A stretch of DNA of 64,000 nucleotides from Sesamum alatum (taxonomy: Eukaryota > Streptophyta > Magnoliopsida > Lamiales > Pedaliaceae). The stretch spans positions 10,675,864 to 10,739,863 of the forward strand of contig JACGWO010000008.1 in the NCBI GenBank assembly GCA_034509735.1, written 5' to 3'. The translations under genes and the position numbers were made by a program. Of this stretch, positions 1 through 10,671 are shown piece by piece. The notes below the pieces were generated by a model that was given only the letters and a program-made list of their open reading frames with translations, made no database searches and had not been told where the DNA came from. The first letter of the stretch is position 1. Each line of letters opens with the position of its first letter.

Positions 1-560
1 GATTGATCATCTGAAGATGTCAATCGGCTATCAAATTCCGAAGTCTAATAATTTGATGGCAAAGACAATCCTAAGCAACACGTGGCTCACTTCGTGGAAA
101 CGTGCAACAACGCTGGAACATATGGGAATTACCTCGTCAAACAATTTGTTCGATCTTTGAAAGAAAATGCATTTGATTGGTGCACCAACTTGGAAGCCAA
201 CTCAGTTGACATTTGGGGCAATTAGAACAAGAGTTTCTCAATCGTTTTTATAGTACCAGAAGAACAGTCAGCATGATCAAGCTTACGAACTCACACCAGT
301 GGAAGGAAGAGTCCGTCATTGATTATATGAACCGCTAGAAAAAATTTGAGCCTTAATTGCAAAGATCGATTGTCCGAGACTTCAGCAGAAATGTGTATCC
401 AAGGAATGCATTGTGAACTTTGCTATATTCTTCAAGCAATAAAACCAAAACTTTTAAAGAGCTATCAACTATTGCACATGGAATTGAAATGACCTTCAAT
501 TTCAACGAAGGCGAATACTCAAATGATATTAATGATGATGCTGATGATGATGCAACACCA
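1..560 (+). pseudogene. Ty3/gypsy retrotransposon gag remnant (5' part outside window)
   Basis: Conceptual translation with frame changes gives a typical plant gypsy gag core: a stretch reading PKQHVAHFVETCNNAGTYG, then QFVRSLKENAFDW, NRFYSTRRTVSMIKL and STAEMCIQGM-like text. In the family this is the capsid region of the gag polyprotein. It is not functional here: the frame shifts near 215-225 (a stop falls where WGQLEQEF is expected) and another stop lies near 337. The element begins before position 1, and no protease or RT follows. A conserved non-coding motif seen in related plant elements, GAACTACGTTATGACTTGAT, lies near 1,276 after the tandem array, so 1-1,350 is probably one decayed element. 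Confidence 0.8.
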
Positions 561-572
561 TGAAAATTTTCA

Positions 573-1270
573 ATGCTTCTGGATATGAGTATAAACTATC
601 TAATGTCCAAAAAATGTTTCAATGCTCCTAGATATGAGCATAAACTATCTAATGTTCAAAAAAAAATCTCAATACTCCTAGATATGAGCAAAAACTATCT
701 AATGTCAAAACCAAATCTCAATGCTCTTGAATATGATGATAAACTATCTAATGTCCAAAGAAAAAAAATTAATGCTCCTGGGTATGAGCATAAACTATCT
801 AATGTAAAAAAAAATAATATCAATGCTCATTGATATGCGTATAAACTATCTACAAATTTAAGTCAAAGAGCTCCTTGATATGAGTATAAACTATATACAC
901 ATTCAAGTTGAAAAACTCCTTGATACGAGTATAAACTATCTACAAAATTACTTGAAGAACTCTTTGATATGAGTATAAACTATCTACAAATTTAAGTCAA
1001 AGAATTCCTCGATATGAGTATAAACTATCTACAAATTCAAGTTGAAGAACTCTTGATACGAGTATAAACGATCTACAAATTTGTTCAAAATAAATCCTTG
1101 ATAAGAGTATAAATTGTCTACAAATTCAAATTGGAGAACTCTTTGATATGAGTAAAACTATCAATGTATTCAAATAAGTTCAAGTCAAGAACTCCTTGAT
1201 ATGAGTATAAACTATCTACAAAGTCAAGGTTGAAGACTCCTTGATAAGAGAATAAACTATCAACAAAATT
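573..1270 (+). repeat. Tandem array of 15 units, ~50 bp then ~45 bp
   Basis: The core TATGAGTATAAACTATCT recurs with cores starting near 584, 633, 683, 732, 783, 834, 879, 924, 968, 1013, 1057, 1101, 1147, 1199 and 1244. The first six spacings are 49-51 bp, and the later ones are mostly 44-46 bp. Early units carry the spacer AATGTCCAAAA; later units carry ACAAATTCAAGTTGAAGAAC. The array directly follows the gag remnant. Unit lengths are not multiples of three in a consistent way, so the short ORF across the first units is not evidence of coding. Confidence 0.93.
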
Positions 1271-1349
1271 CAAGTGAACTACGTTATGACTTGATCCTTC
1301 CAAAGGGGTACGTAGGCAGCTTGACCTATGTTTTCAAGTTCAATCACAT

Positions 1350-2790
1350 GTTTAAAAAAAAAAGAAACAGAAGAAGAAGAAGAAGAACATATGAAGAAAA
1401 ATCAATTTCGAGACTGTTCACTCTTTCACTTTGTTGCTGTAGATGCTCGTGAACAAGTCTCGTGAGGCATTTGTAGACAAATAAAATTTCACGCTCCAAT
1501 AAAATTGAGACAAATAATTTTGATGTTTATCTCAATGACCCCCAAATTAACATTATTCAAAGTCAAAGTCAGCATCGAGGGAGATCAAACGTCAAGTTTC
1601 ACCTCCAAAATTGTCGAAGTCAAAAATCGCGTTCTCGAAGTGAAGAATCAAATGTTTCAAGTAGAGATTTCACACCCATAAATATTCAATTCAATTCAAA
1701 TAATTTATTTGTGATGTTTTCTTGTTTCGATAAATTCAAAGGAACACGAAAATTTGTTTACAAGTATGTAGGGTCGTTACAAAAGGAGGTTCCAAACTTA
1801 AAGTAGTATGTAAAGCCGCTATAAAAGCAACTACAAATAGTATGTTGTATAACTATCCTAGTGCATGACTTCGTTTTATTAGTCCACTTAAAAAGTCGTT
1901 ACAAAGCAGTTGCAACATAGAAATTATTTAGGAAAAAAAATCAGTAACAATTACTAAAAACTCGTTCTGGGCATGATAATGTTGAAAAAAAGTATACAAG
2001 GTGTGCAAATGCACAAATAAAACACAAGGCATTTGTAATTGAGATTGATATGTGTTCACAATTTCGAATAGCTTTGTATAGTCATAACTGTTAGTATTCC
2101 ACTGATATAACTATCATGTAACATTGTTGTATTGCATCACATAATTAGACTGTCAAAATTGAGATCTAACCATTAGATATGATCAAACCAACAAAATAGT
2201 GCACTACATGAAGTTTTGTACATATTTGGTTCACGGATCTCGAGATATCGTATCCAGAAAATAAGAGTATTCTTTTAATCCGGTGCATCATTAAATCAGG
2301 TCATGTGATTTTCAATCAGACCGTCAGATATGATCAAATGGATGCATTGTACAATATATTTAAGTTTTGTGTGGATCGAGTGCATGGATTTTAAGATATC
2401 GTACCGGGAATCATATTTTTTGAAATATAAACACATATTGTAACGGCTCTTGAAATGATCCATTATACTAGATATTTGGAACTGCTTTTCCTATAACACT
2501 TGGGACGTTCTTTTGAAACTTGGACTCCTCCCATATTTTTCCATTTCTCCGCCACAGGAATTATTTCAACTGGATTTTTGTAACGGACATCTAATAAAGT
2601 CGCTCCAAATTTTTAACTCCGCTAAAATTTTCAATCGGCGAGAAAAGAGCCACCAATTATTTTGCATTTTGTAATGGCTTCGGTAACGGAATTTATTAAA
2701 TAAAGCCATTACAAATTATAATATTCAAAAAAAAATTGAAAAAATATAAACTCATTCATAAAATTATAGAAACTTTTGTTTTTCATTACA
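1350..2790. other. No gene; decayed subterminal and duplicated sequence
   Basis: No coding sequence is recognisable. Two diverged direct copies of about 100 bp start near 2,173 and 2,325; both run from a GATATGATCAAA core to an AGATATCGTA core. Motifs such as GTCGTTACAAAG and TGTAATGGCTTCGGTAACGG at 1,760-1,910 and 2,440-2,710 resemble the motifs near the right end of the neighbouring CACTA element. They probably are its other subterminal region. No matching CACTA terminus was found on this side. Confidence 0.5.
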
Positions 2791-2795
2791 AAACA

Positions 2796-3535
2796 CTAGA
2801 AAGATGGAATTTCATCTTCATCAGTCTCGTAGTCCTTGAAACTATCTTCGCCATCTTCGTCTGTGCACAACCCTAGGCTAACATTACGGGGCTCCAATCC
2901 AAAGTCGGGATATGTCTGGTCGAAATGCCTCCAAGATCTACATCGGACTGATGACACATGGAACCCTCCTCCGTCTGATATGTGGCATGCCACGTCATGT
3001 GCTCAACAGTCGCTGTCGAAGCATACAACCTCTACAGTTGGGGAGTAAGCGGTAGGTACCTAAAAACGGCATACGGGGACTTCTGCGGCGGGGGTCTCGC
3101 TGCCTGGTCGACTTGTATCTAGCCTCTCCACAAAACTTGTAGTATTTCAGACCAATATCGTCCTTCCAGTACAACATGCAACCATTTTTACACACATCAA
3201 TCTTCTCAACGAGTAAACCCAAGTCTCTAATCAATTTCTTCGTACTGTAATAATCAGGGTATAAAGTGTGATCGCGGGGCATTATATGATCAGCCCACTG
3301 ACACTTTTGATCATATGTGCGCTCGGATAAATTGCCCTCGACTTTGATATTCACCAAACCAGCAATTGCCCCCAACTGAGATTAGGTACAACTGCTCCAC
3401 AACAGCTGGTGGTTGCTGAGACTGAGCCTATTCTATGAAGTCTTAACACTATCCTCAAATTTCGGCGTAAGACCCGCCCTATTCGGGAGGTTCTTCTCAT
3501 ACATCCATCTTCTCAATTGCTTTAACATGATGATC
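2796..3535 (-). pseudogene. CACTA (En/Spm) TNP2-type transposase, broken and internally deleted
   Basis: Reading leftward, the first piece (about 3,430-3,520) gives MYEKNLPNRAGLTPKFED, the start of the transposase-associated domain of plant CACTA transposases. The next piece (3,375-2,995) gives DHTLYPDYYSTKKLIRDLGL and KNGCMLYWKDDIGLKYYKFC, hallmarks of the TNP2 family. The third piece (2,993-2,796, another frame) gives HFDQTYPDFGLEPRNVSLGL. The junction of the first two pieces skips sequence expected between the domains, and stops and a frame change follow. The catalytic core beyond LGLCTD is missing. In the family this enzyme moves CACTA elements by cutting at their ends; this copy cannot. 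Confidence 0.85.
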
Positions 3536-3539
3536 ACTA

Positions 3540-4016
3540 CATATACACAGACATATATATATTTAGATTTATATTTCAACCTATAAAAACAACAAAATGG
3601 CATCTAGTTTAAGAAAAAGGTTTCAAGTTGTTACCTAGTAAGACCAACTCAATAGATCAATACGATAACCGATCAAGTGTATGTGCACGAATTGTGGTCA
3701 AGAGAGATTGAGAGTGTGTGTGGTTAATCAAGACTAGAACAAATGAACAAAATGAAAACAACATGCAGCATAATAAATAGGAGAACTCGTACCGGCTTTT
3801 GTAACTGCTTTTGTGGCAAAAAACTATTCGTTGAAATATAGCCATTAAAATATAGCAACGGTTATTAAAACGGAGACAATACAAATTCCTTCCATCTAAA
3901 ATTATGACGTCATCAAACTACTTCTGTTCCACGTTTGTTACAAAGGCCATCGATATTGGAACGGCCTTGTGGTCGTTACCAAAAAATCATTTCAAATCCC
4001 GCCTTTTTTTGTAGTG
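3540..4016 (-). mobile_element. Terminal region of the CACTA element, with TIR
   Basis: Read on the minus strand the segment starts at 4,016 with CACTACAAAAAAAGGCGGG, the classic CACTA terminus. Subterminal motifs follow, such as GTAACGACC and GGAACGG-like words around 3,940-3,980 and 3,800-3,880. The transposase fragments lie immediately inside, in the orientation expected for the 5' end. The opposite terminus was not located. Confidence 0.75.
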
Positions 4017-4194
4017 TTTGATCAAAATGTGTGGCCCTGATTTTATTTAATTTGAATCTAATGATTTAGATTTAAAATTGTATATATATTATATAAATAT
4101 ATAATTTTAATTATATATATATGTAATTTATATATACGCAAATAAAAGATAAATAAATAATATATATTACAAAAATGGAAGGTTGTTGACGAGA

Positions 4195-4545
4195 AAAAGG
4201 GCGGCGATTGAGGGGGGAGAGGCGAGGGGTTGCGAGAGGGTGAGGGGAAGGTGAGGATTGTTATAGGAAGAGGGGGCTGAGGGGGGAAGGGGGAAGTGGA
4301 TCGGGAGAGGGGTGGGGCTACGGGTGGGGGGAGTAGAAGGCGGCAGGGGCTGCGGGCGGGGGAAGATAGGGAAGGAGGGGGAGGCGACGTCGGCGAGGGT
4401 GAAGAAGATGGCGGTGGCGGCGGCGGGGGCGGGGGGGGGGGAGGGGGAAGGTGAAGAAGACGATGGTGGTGGCAATGGCGACGTCGGCGGAGGATGGAGG
4501 GAGGGGAGCTTTTGTTCGGTAGCGGGGTGGGGAGGGGGGAGAGAT
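4195..4545 (+). repeat. G-rich purine tract (possible G-quadruplex former)
   Basis: The plus strand is almost entirely purines with many runs of four or more G, including an uninterrupted run of about 11 G near 4,430-4,441. Surrounding DNA is extremely AT-rich. A Gly/Glu-rich ORF (4,312-4,638) and its complement read through it, but both are low-complexity by-products. It could be a decayed GC-rich exon or promoter, or an expanded purine repeat. Confidence 0.75.
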
Positions 4546-4639
4546 ACTGTTTTTGATATTTTTTTATATTTTAAATTTAAGATGAATTATAAATTTATTT
4601 TATTTTATATTTTTAACTTATTATATAAAAATATTTAGT

Positions 4640-6286
4640 ATTATATGATTTTTGGATTTATTTATTTATTTATTTGCATATAAATAGGTCAAAAAAATTA
4701 ATTTAAAGAGATAAAATCTTGATCGTTGATTTAACCCATTAAGATCCTACGGTTCATAATAAAGGGTACAATTGTAATTGCCTAATTAAAAAAAATAAAA
4801 AGTAAATAAAAATGGCCGCGTACTAGGCACTCATCATGTTGGAGGGAGTATTTTATCTCTTTATTTTTATCGCAGGGGGGTTTTTTTGCTAATTAATTTA
4901 TCACAGGAGAATTTTTTAATCTTTTTTTAGAACACGGGGGGTTAAATTGCTTTTTACCCATCTTTCTACAATATTATTGTTTCATATTTATAAAGCTATG
5001 ATCATATATTATTTTTTAAGGAAATATTTTTTTTTAATATTTAAAAAATATTATCCAGGTCTACCGAGCTCAACCCAACGTTTAAGAGTTCGCACAGATT
5101 AGGCCATTATGGGAAAATTCTTGAGTGCCAAGCTTCTTCAACACTAAGGTCAGATGGAGGAGACGATTTATGTAGAAGTAGAAGGGGCTACTCTCCACTC
5201 CGTTGATTTTCTCCAATTTCTGTAGTATAAACTAAATCTTGTGTGGTCGTTTTCGTATCGATAAACCATTCCACGTATTTGGAAAGCGACCGTGACATGG
5301 GCTGCTGGACTGTTTTTCGATGGGCTGGTACCCAAAATCGCAGCCTGATAACTGGGCTAATTATACTTATTTGCAAATTTTCTCTATATTGATTTGAGAA
5401 AATGATTTTGAATACTTTATATGAAAGGGATTTAATTTTAGACTGTCACAAATTAAATATAATCCAAAATATGAGTTTAAGAATTTTTCCAATCCTTTTT
5501 AAGGTGTAATTATCAGTCCAAAACCTCCTCATGCTTGTACTAATCCGGCAAATCTATAAGCTAAATTTTCCGTTCTATAGCAAAACTATGTAATTAAAAA
5601 TGAAATAAAATTACTCAAACTCATCCAATCACAGACCATGTGATTCGTCACTCGCACCATGTAAAATAAGTATAATCCTCATTAGCCATTCTTTAATTTG
5701 GTCCAGTTAGGTTGTACTTTTCGTAGTGTTCAAGAGATTCTTGAACAACAAAACTCTTTTTTGCTATTGATGGAGACAAAGATTAATCAGAAAAGGAAGG
5801 TCAAAGACTCAAAATTTTCCATATAAAGCAATGAAGAATGAAGACCACATAATTTCAATTATTATGTAATTATTAAATTATTCCTAGATATTAAATTGTC
5901 CCATTTACTAGTTTTGGTATGGGGCGAAATTATCATTACGCATCTCCACATTTATAACTAATTTAGTATAAACAATTCATAATTTTCTAGTAAAAAAGGA
6001 ATTTGAAAAAACAATTCAACAAAGATTTGAAATTTCTAACTTAAGATATGTGAAGCGTGCTCTGATCATAACTTCCCTGATTATTTTCTCATCAGCTAGA
6101 CTAGCTGTTGGGTCTACATTGTACCCTGCAGGGAATTAAACCCTATCTCATCATTATTTTCTTGCCATTGAAAAGCACACATATAGACAACCTTAGAACA
6201 CAGAGCAGTTCACACAAAATACAACACAACCAACTGCAAAACTACCACTAAAATTATCCCAACACACCTCGTACATACGTACTCAT
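4640..6286. other. Intergenic, no gene recognised
   Basis: The stretch is AT-rich. Position 4,845-4,960 contains half-matches to the MITE-A family found later in the window (CACAGGAG and AACACGGGGGGTTAAATTGC-like words) and is likely a truncated relative. The remainder shows no gene, RNA or clear repeat. Confidence 0.5.
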
Positions 6287-6601
6287 CTAACCCGACATAG
6301 AACAGCTGCATTTGCACTTCGACAAGCACTTCCGGCAATCAGCCAGCCGCGGATACCCACCGTTGCAATCACATTTCTTGACACAATTGGAACGGGACGA
6401 CCCGCCCCACAGACACCGCGCCATGCACTGCATGATGGGAACGCATCCCGGGCAGCCGGTCTTCATCTGCTTCACGATGCAGTTCCGGCAATTGCTGCCG
6501 TCTGAGGGGCAGCCGAGACAATTGGGCAAAGCGGTTGCCGACAGTATCAGCAGCAGAACGCATAGAACCGTCGTTCTAGGAGACTCATCTTTCCGACCCA
6601 T
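6287..6601 (-). CDS. Secreted cysteine-rich peptide, 104 aa
   Basis: A single-exon ORF with an ATG at 6,599-6,601. Residues 1-11 are polar or basic, and residues 12-25 (VLCVLLLILSATAL) form a signal-peptide core with probable cleavage after the SATA region, so the product should enter the secretory pathway. The mature part of about 80 residues holds 16 cysteines, mostly in paired C-x2-C or C-x3-C spacing, ending in the dense run CRKCLSKCKCSC. The even cysteine number suggests up to eight disulphides. I do not recognise the family; it does not match the defensin, thionin, LTP or snakin patterns I know. A TATA box lies at a sensible distance upstream, supporting a real gene. Signalling or defence peptide are both possible and unproven. 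Confidence 0.8.
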   Translation of the reverse strand: MGRKDESPRTTVLCVLLLILSATALPNCLGCPSDGSNCRNCIVKQMKTGCPGCVPIMQCMARCLWGGSSRSNCVKKCDCNGGYPRLADCRKCLSKCKCSCSMSG

Positions 6602-6663
6602 TTCTCCGGGCTGAATTTGCCGATCAAGTGTTAGTTTTGTAGACTCTGGACTGGAGCTGTCTG

Positions 6664-6673
6664 TATATATAAT
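6664..6673 (-). promoter_or_regulatory. TATA box of the cysteine-rich peptide gene
   Basis: Minus-strand ATTATATATA lies about 65 bp upstream of the ATG. Transcription would start near 6,635, leaving a 5' leader of roughly 35 nt. Confidence 0.6.
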
Positions 6674-6784
6674 AGTGGTGTCTGTAGGGAAATATGACGC
6701 GGAAACTTTATTTATGTATTACCTAATTCTGCACCAACTTATTGCAACTACACTATTCTTCTTCTTCTTCTTTTTTTTTTTTTT

Positions 6785-7175
6785 TAAATTACATCATAAT
6801 TATAAATATTTTCTCATTGTTTAAAAAATTACAAATACTCCCTAAAATTTGTAATTTTTAACCAAAAGCCTGAAATGGATCATTTTGCCCTTAAATTTTT
6901 TATTAAAATTGTTGGAAAAATCAGCTGAGGCAAATTGCATTATTCCTCCTCTGTGTAAAAAACTTCTCCCTGCGTATTGTAATCCAAAAAAATTTTAAGA
7001 ATTAAATAAAAAATAATTCAATGCGTAGGGGCATTTTGGTCAGTTTACCCATAAAAATAGATGGAAATGAGTTATTTATTATACGGTTACAAATTTTATG
7101 GGGTATTTATAATTTTTCAAACAATGAGGATATTTGTAATTATACTAAATTTTAAGGGAACTAGCTGTAATATTT
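6785..7175. mobile_element. MITE-B copy, ~390 bp
   Basis: Begins TAAATTACATCATAATTATAAAT and ends with GGATATTTGTAATTATAC and GCTGTAAT, near inverted complements. The body shares GACCATTTTGCCCTT-like and TAGATGGAAATG-like words with copies at 29,039, 48,588 and 49,335. No clear target duplication: it is embedded in T-rich simple sequence. Confidence 0.75.
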
Positions 7176-7461
7176 TTTTTATTTTTTTTTATTTTTTTAT
7201 TTTTTGTCATTAGATGGAGTATGGTTTCTTGGTGTTTGACATGAGAATTCAATGCCTCTTGGATTGCTCAACATTAATGTCTCCTCGATTTTGCCTACGA
7301 TAGCCATACCGTGCGCACTCGGTGAATTTATGGTCCGACGTGCGATGACATTTATCATTTATGTGTAATGATCTTTGAACCTAAATACATTCGGTTTGCC
7401 AATTCCGAACTCTGGGTTCACTTCACAGCCCATGAGACAATGATCCATGCCTAATTAGAAA

Positions 7462-7704
7462 GGCATAAATGCAATTTACCCCATTGTGATATAAAAAATG
7501 AGTAAAAATTCCCCTATAAAAAAATAATTAATAAATTATCCCATGTGATCTTAAAATGAAGTAAATTACTCCCCTGTGTTTTTCCTTGATAGGTGGTAAT
7601 TTGCTTCATTTCTCAAGACACAGGGAGGTAATTTGCTAATTATTCTTTCACAGGGGGTTTTTGCTCATTTCTTATATCATAGGGGAGTAAATTGCATTTA
7701 TCCC
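7462..7704. mobile_element. MITE-A copy, 243 bp, 10-bp TSD
   Basis: Nearly palindromic along its length. The left end is GGCATAAATGCAATTTACCC, and the right end GTAAATTGCATTTATCCC is its complement with one change. It is flanked on both sides by TAATTAGAAA (7,452-7,461 and 7,705-7,714), a perfect 10-bp target duplication. The duplication length suggests a Mutator-like, non-autonomous origin. No coding capacity. Confidence 0.9.
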
Positions 7705-8011
7705 TAATTAGAAAGGTACAACTTTATTTAAAATATATACTAGTCATCGTTGGACGCGATACCCGCGAGCATATAAAAAAAATTGTAGTTTGAGATAAAA
7801 AGAAAAAAAAATTGTAAAGGAATGAGAAAAAAGAAGTTAGTAAGAAGAAAGAAACATGGAGTGAGGTGAGAAACACGTGGAGTAGTGGGTTGAGAGGAAA
7901 AAATAATAAAATTATTTTTTTGCCCAATAGTTTTTTTAAGGAAAGAAAAAAATTGAAGGGTAAATTTGAGCATTCAAAAGTTGGTACGCCAAAAGGTTTT
8001 CTTTTATAATA

Positions 8012-8038
8012 GTATATATATATATATATATATATATA
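8012..8038. repeat. (TA)n microsatellite
   Basis: About 13 TA units in a row, following AATAGTA. Confidence 0.95.
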
Positions 8039-8148
8039 CTTGACTTAAATTATAATGAAGAAAATTATGCATGCAGGACAGAACAGTGTACAACGACGGC
8101 TAAGTTTCTTCGGAATCAGAATTTATTTATTATTATTACTTTTTGATA

Positions 8149-8362
8149 GGGAAAAATGCAAGCAACCCATGTGATATTGCAAATGTGTAAATTATCCCTC
8201 TATAAAAAAATAAATAACAACTTAGCCCCTTGTATTTTTTTAAAATGAAGTAATTTATCTCCCTGTGTTTTTCAAAATGAAGCAATTTACCTCCCTGCCT
8301 CATTTTGAAAAACACAGAGGTAATTTACTCGTTTGCAACAGTATAATTTGCTCATTAAACCC
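8149..8362. mobile_element. MITE-A copy, 214 bp, imperfect 10-bp TSD
   Basis: Starts GGGAAAAATGCAAGCAACCC and ends TTTGCTCATTAAACCC, with a central palindrome around GAAAAACACAGAGG. Flanks are CTTTTTGATA and CTTTTTGACA (9 of 10 identical). It belongs to the same family as 7,462 and 16,415 but has an internally shortened right arm. Confidence 0.85.
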
Positions 8363-8374
8363 CTTTTTGACAGC

Positions 8375-10390
8375 TTCGAGTCAGAATTTTTTGAAACATT
8401 CTTCTAATAGAAGATGTCAGCAAATTTGGGCCTTCCTGCTGGTCTTGACGCCACAGTCCATTTGACCTGCCGAGCCCAAAGCAATCACAGTCCAGGCCAC
8501 TCTGAGTCATATTAACATATCAACACGGCCCGATTGGGCCGAATTCGTTAGGTCCCATGTAACACGTCCACGAGGGAAGGTGGCCAATATTTTCTTTTTC
8601 ATTTCTATTTTAATGTTTGAAAATGTAATAATTTATTGAATGAGGTAATATATTTGAGAGACACTAATATCATCAATGAAATATTGTCTCATGTGAAGGT
8701 TGTTCGTTTTTATCTACACAATTTATTAAGTACGAGCGTGTAGAGTAGCTATTTTGATTGGTACACTACATATTAAGTAAAATAGCTTCAATCACACTTA
8801 CTTTTTCAAAATGGTAATCTCTTTCAATTTTATTTTATTTTAAATTATAGAGTATACTGATGTCAACAAAAAATCGTTGTCTTAACAAGTCAATTTGATA
8901 TTTTTGCGCTTGGAATTCTATCAATTATAAAGAAAACTTGCAAAACACATACTAGCACTCTAACGCTCAAATCAATAAACTGACGTAAAAATGACAATTA
9001 TGAATGAGAAGAGTAGCAACAAGAAGTGCAAGACTGGTTGAGCAATAGAGTTTTCTTGTGTGCAAGTATTAAAGAGGCGTTAACATTTACCATGGGATAA
9101 GGGGCCTATTTAGAGCCACTTTTCCTATTTGGATGAAGGAGTCCACCCTCCTTTGGACTCCGACCTACCTTTCAGTGGACCCTCCTCTCCTCTGGTTTCT
9201 TCTTCTTGACCGCTAGCCATGAGCTTGGCCTCCTAGGACTTCTGGATTTGGGCCTTTTGGGCCAACAATTTTTTGGTAGTATCACATACATATTTAAAAT
9301 TTATAAAAAAAAATTTAACAAATTATTAATTCTGATTAGTTTTTAAATTTAGGGTTAATTACACTGAAACTCCATTCGAAAATGTGAAAATGTATTTTTC
9401 CCAAATAAACTTTTGAAAATTACACTTGTACCCTCCTGAGAATTCTCATCGTCTTGCAATTGTATTTCTTTTGTTAGAATTTGAACAAAAATTATTGACA
9501 TCAGCAAAAAAGTTTCATTAACTTCAGTTTACTTCATATTTAGTGGTTGGAAGGGAAGGAAGAGAAGATAAAGACTTTTGGAGTGAAATTGATGGTGCAG
9601 GAATTTAACCAAAGGATCAAAATGTAATTTCTTGGAGGAGTATTATGAAATTACCGAATTACTCATGGCGGTTGGCGGTTACACCCACTGAATTAGTGGA
9701 GTTAGTGGGCTGTTGGGGGGCGATATTGTCTTTTTACCCTCCACTTTCTAGTGTATATATATAGTCCTTTATAAATTGTAGGGAGGGGGGGGAGGTTACT
9801 TTTTTTTAGAGAAGGGATTACATAAGTGAGATTGTAGGAGATTGGGAGGGGAAGATGAATTGACATGAGAGTTGGCGGGAATTCTATTTTTGTCTATTTT
9901 GGTACCATCAGAAATAATATATACATAAAAATATTTGTTTCTTATTGATATATATATATATATGTATAATACATATTGCTAATATAATATATTTATAAAT
10001 ATATATTTTTATAATTTTTACATAAATAAATATGTTGAAATACATCTAAATCGTTGATTTGTAAAAATAAAATATTAACTGTACTTTTAAGTAAGATTTT
10101 ATAGAAACGATATATTATTATTGAATTTGAACCATCGATTTATATCAGACAAGATCCATCGATTGTGTAATAATAACACAAATAAAAAATAAAAAAGATA
10201 ACATAAAATTCACGCGTGCAACACACCACTCACATAAAGGGTTTCCTTGCACAATTTTGAAAAAATAAGGTACTGTTAAATAGGACTTTTATTTAACACA
10301 AATGAAATTTTTTACCTATTATGCCTAACACAGGAGGGGGGCAAATCGCTTGCAATTTGCCCATTCTTATTATTATTACTACAATATGGA
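8375..10390. other. Intergenic, no gene recognised
   Basis: AT-rich with scattered low-complexity sequence. A GGGTTAATTACA-type word near 9,354 and a drawn-out decayed repeat to about 9,665 may be another inverted-repeat element. The G-run near 9,781-9,793 and the TA-rich stretch 9,920-10,010 are simple sequence. The segment 10,260-10,360 has a partial MITE-A-like right arm. No ORF has recognisable homology. Confidence 0.45.
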
Positions 10391-10671
10391 GAGAATCTCT
10401 AGAGAGAGGCATGGTGGATTACCATCATCCGACACTTGTGTAGATCAGATGTTTTCAAGTTCGGAAAACACAACTTTATTGCATGAAAATCAACGATTTC
10501 GAACCTCCTCTTACACTTGACCATCTCAGAATCCAATCCTAGGCCAGACATTCTTGCTCCTTTCCTTCCTGCTTCTACCATCACCTCCTCAAATCACATG
10601 ACAATAATGGAAAAAAATAACACTGAAAAACTGAAACGGGGTGCATTCTTAGGCAAAGGAAAAACTGCTCT

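Noticed and set aside
573..1270. Regularly spaced repeats as a CRISPR array
   Set aside because: The whole unit is repeated, there are no unique spacers and no cas genes, and the context is a plant retroelement.
2160..2440. Left end of the CACTA at the word CACTACATGAAG (2,202)
   Set aside because: It lacks the A-run expected after CACTAC, and the same region belongs to a diverged direct duplication.
4312..4638. Gly/Glu-rich protein of 108 aa
   Set aside because: Reading of a purine-only tract; the other strand and frames are equally open, and there is no promoter or splice evidence.
6312..6614. 100-aa ORF on the plus strand over the peptide gene
   Set aside because: The minus strand has a signal peptide, conserved-looking cysteine spacing and a TATA box; this ORF is its shadow.
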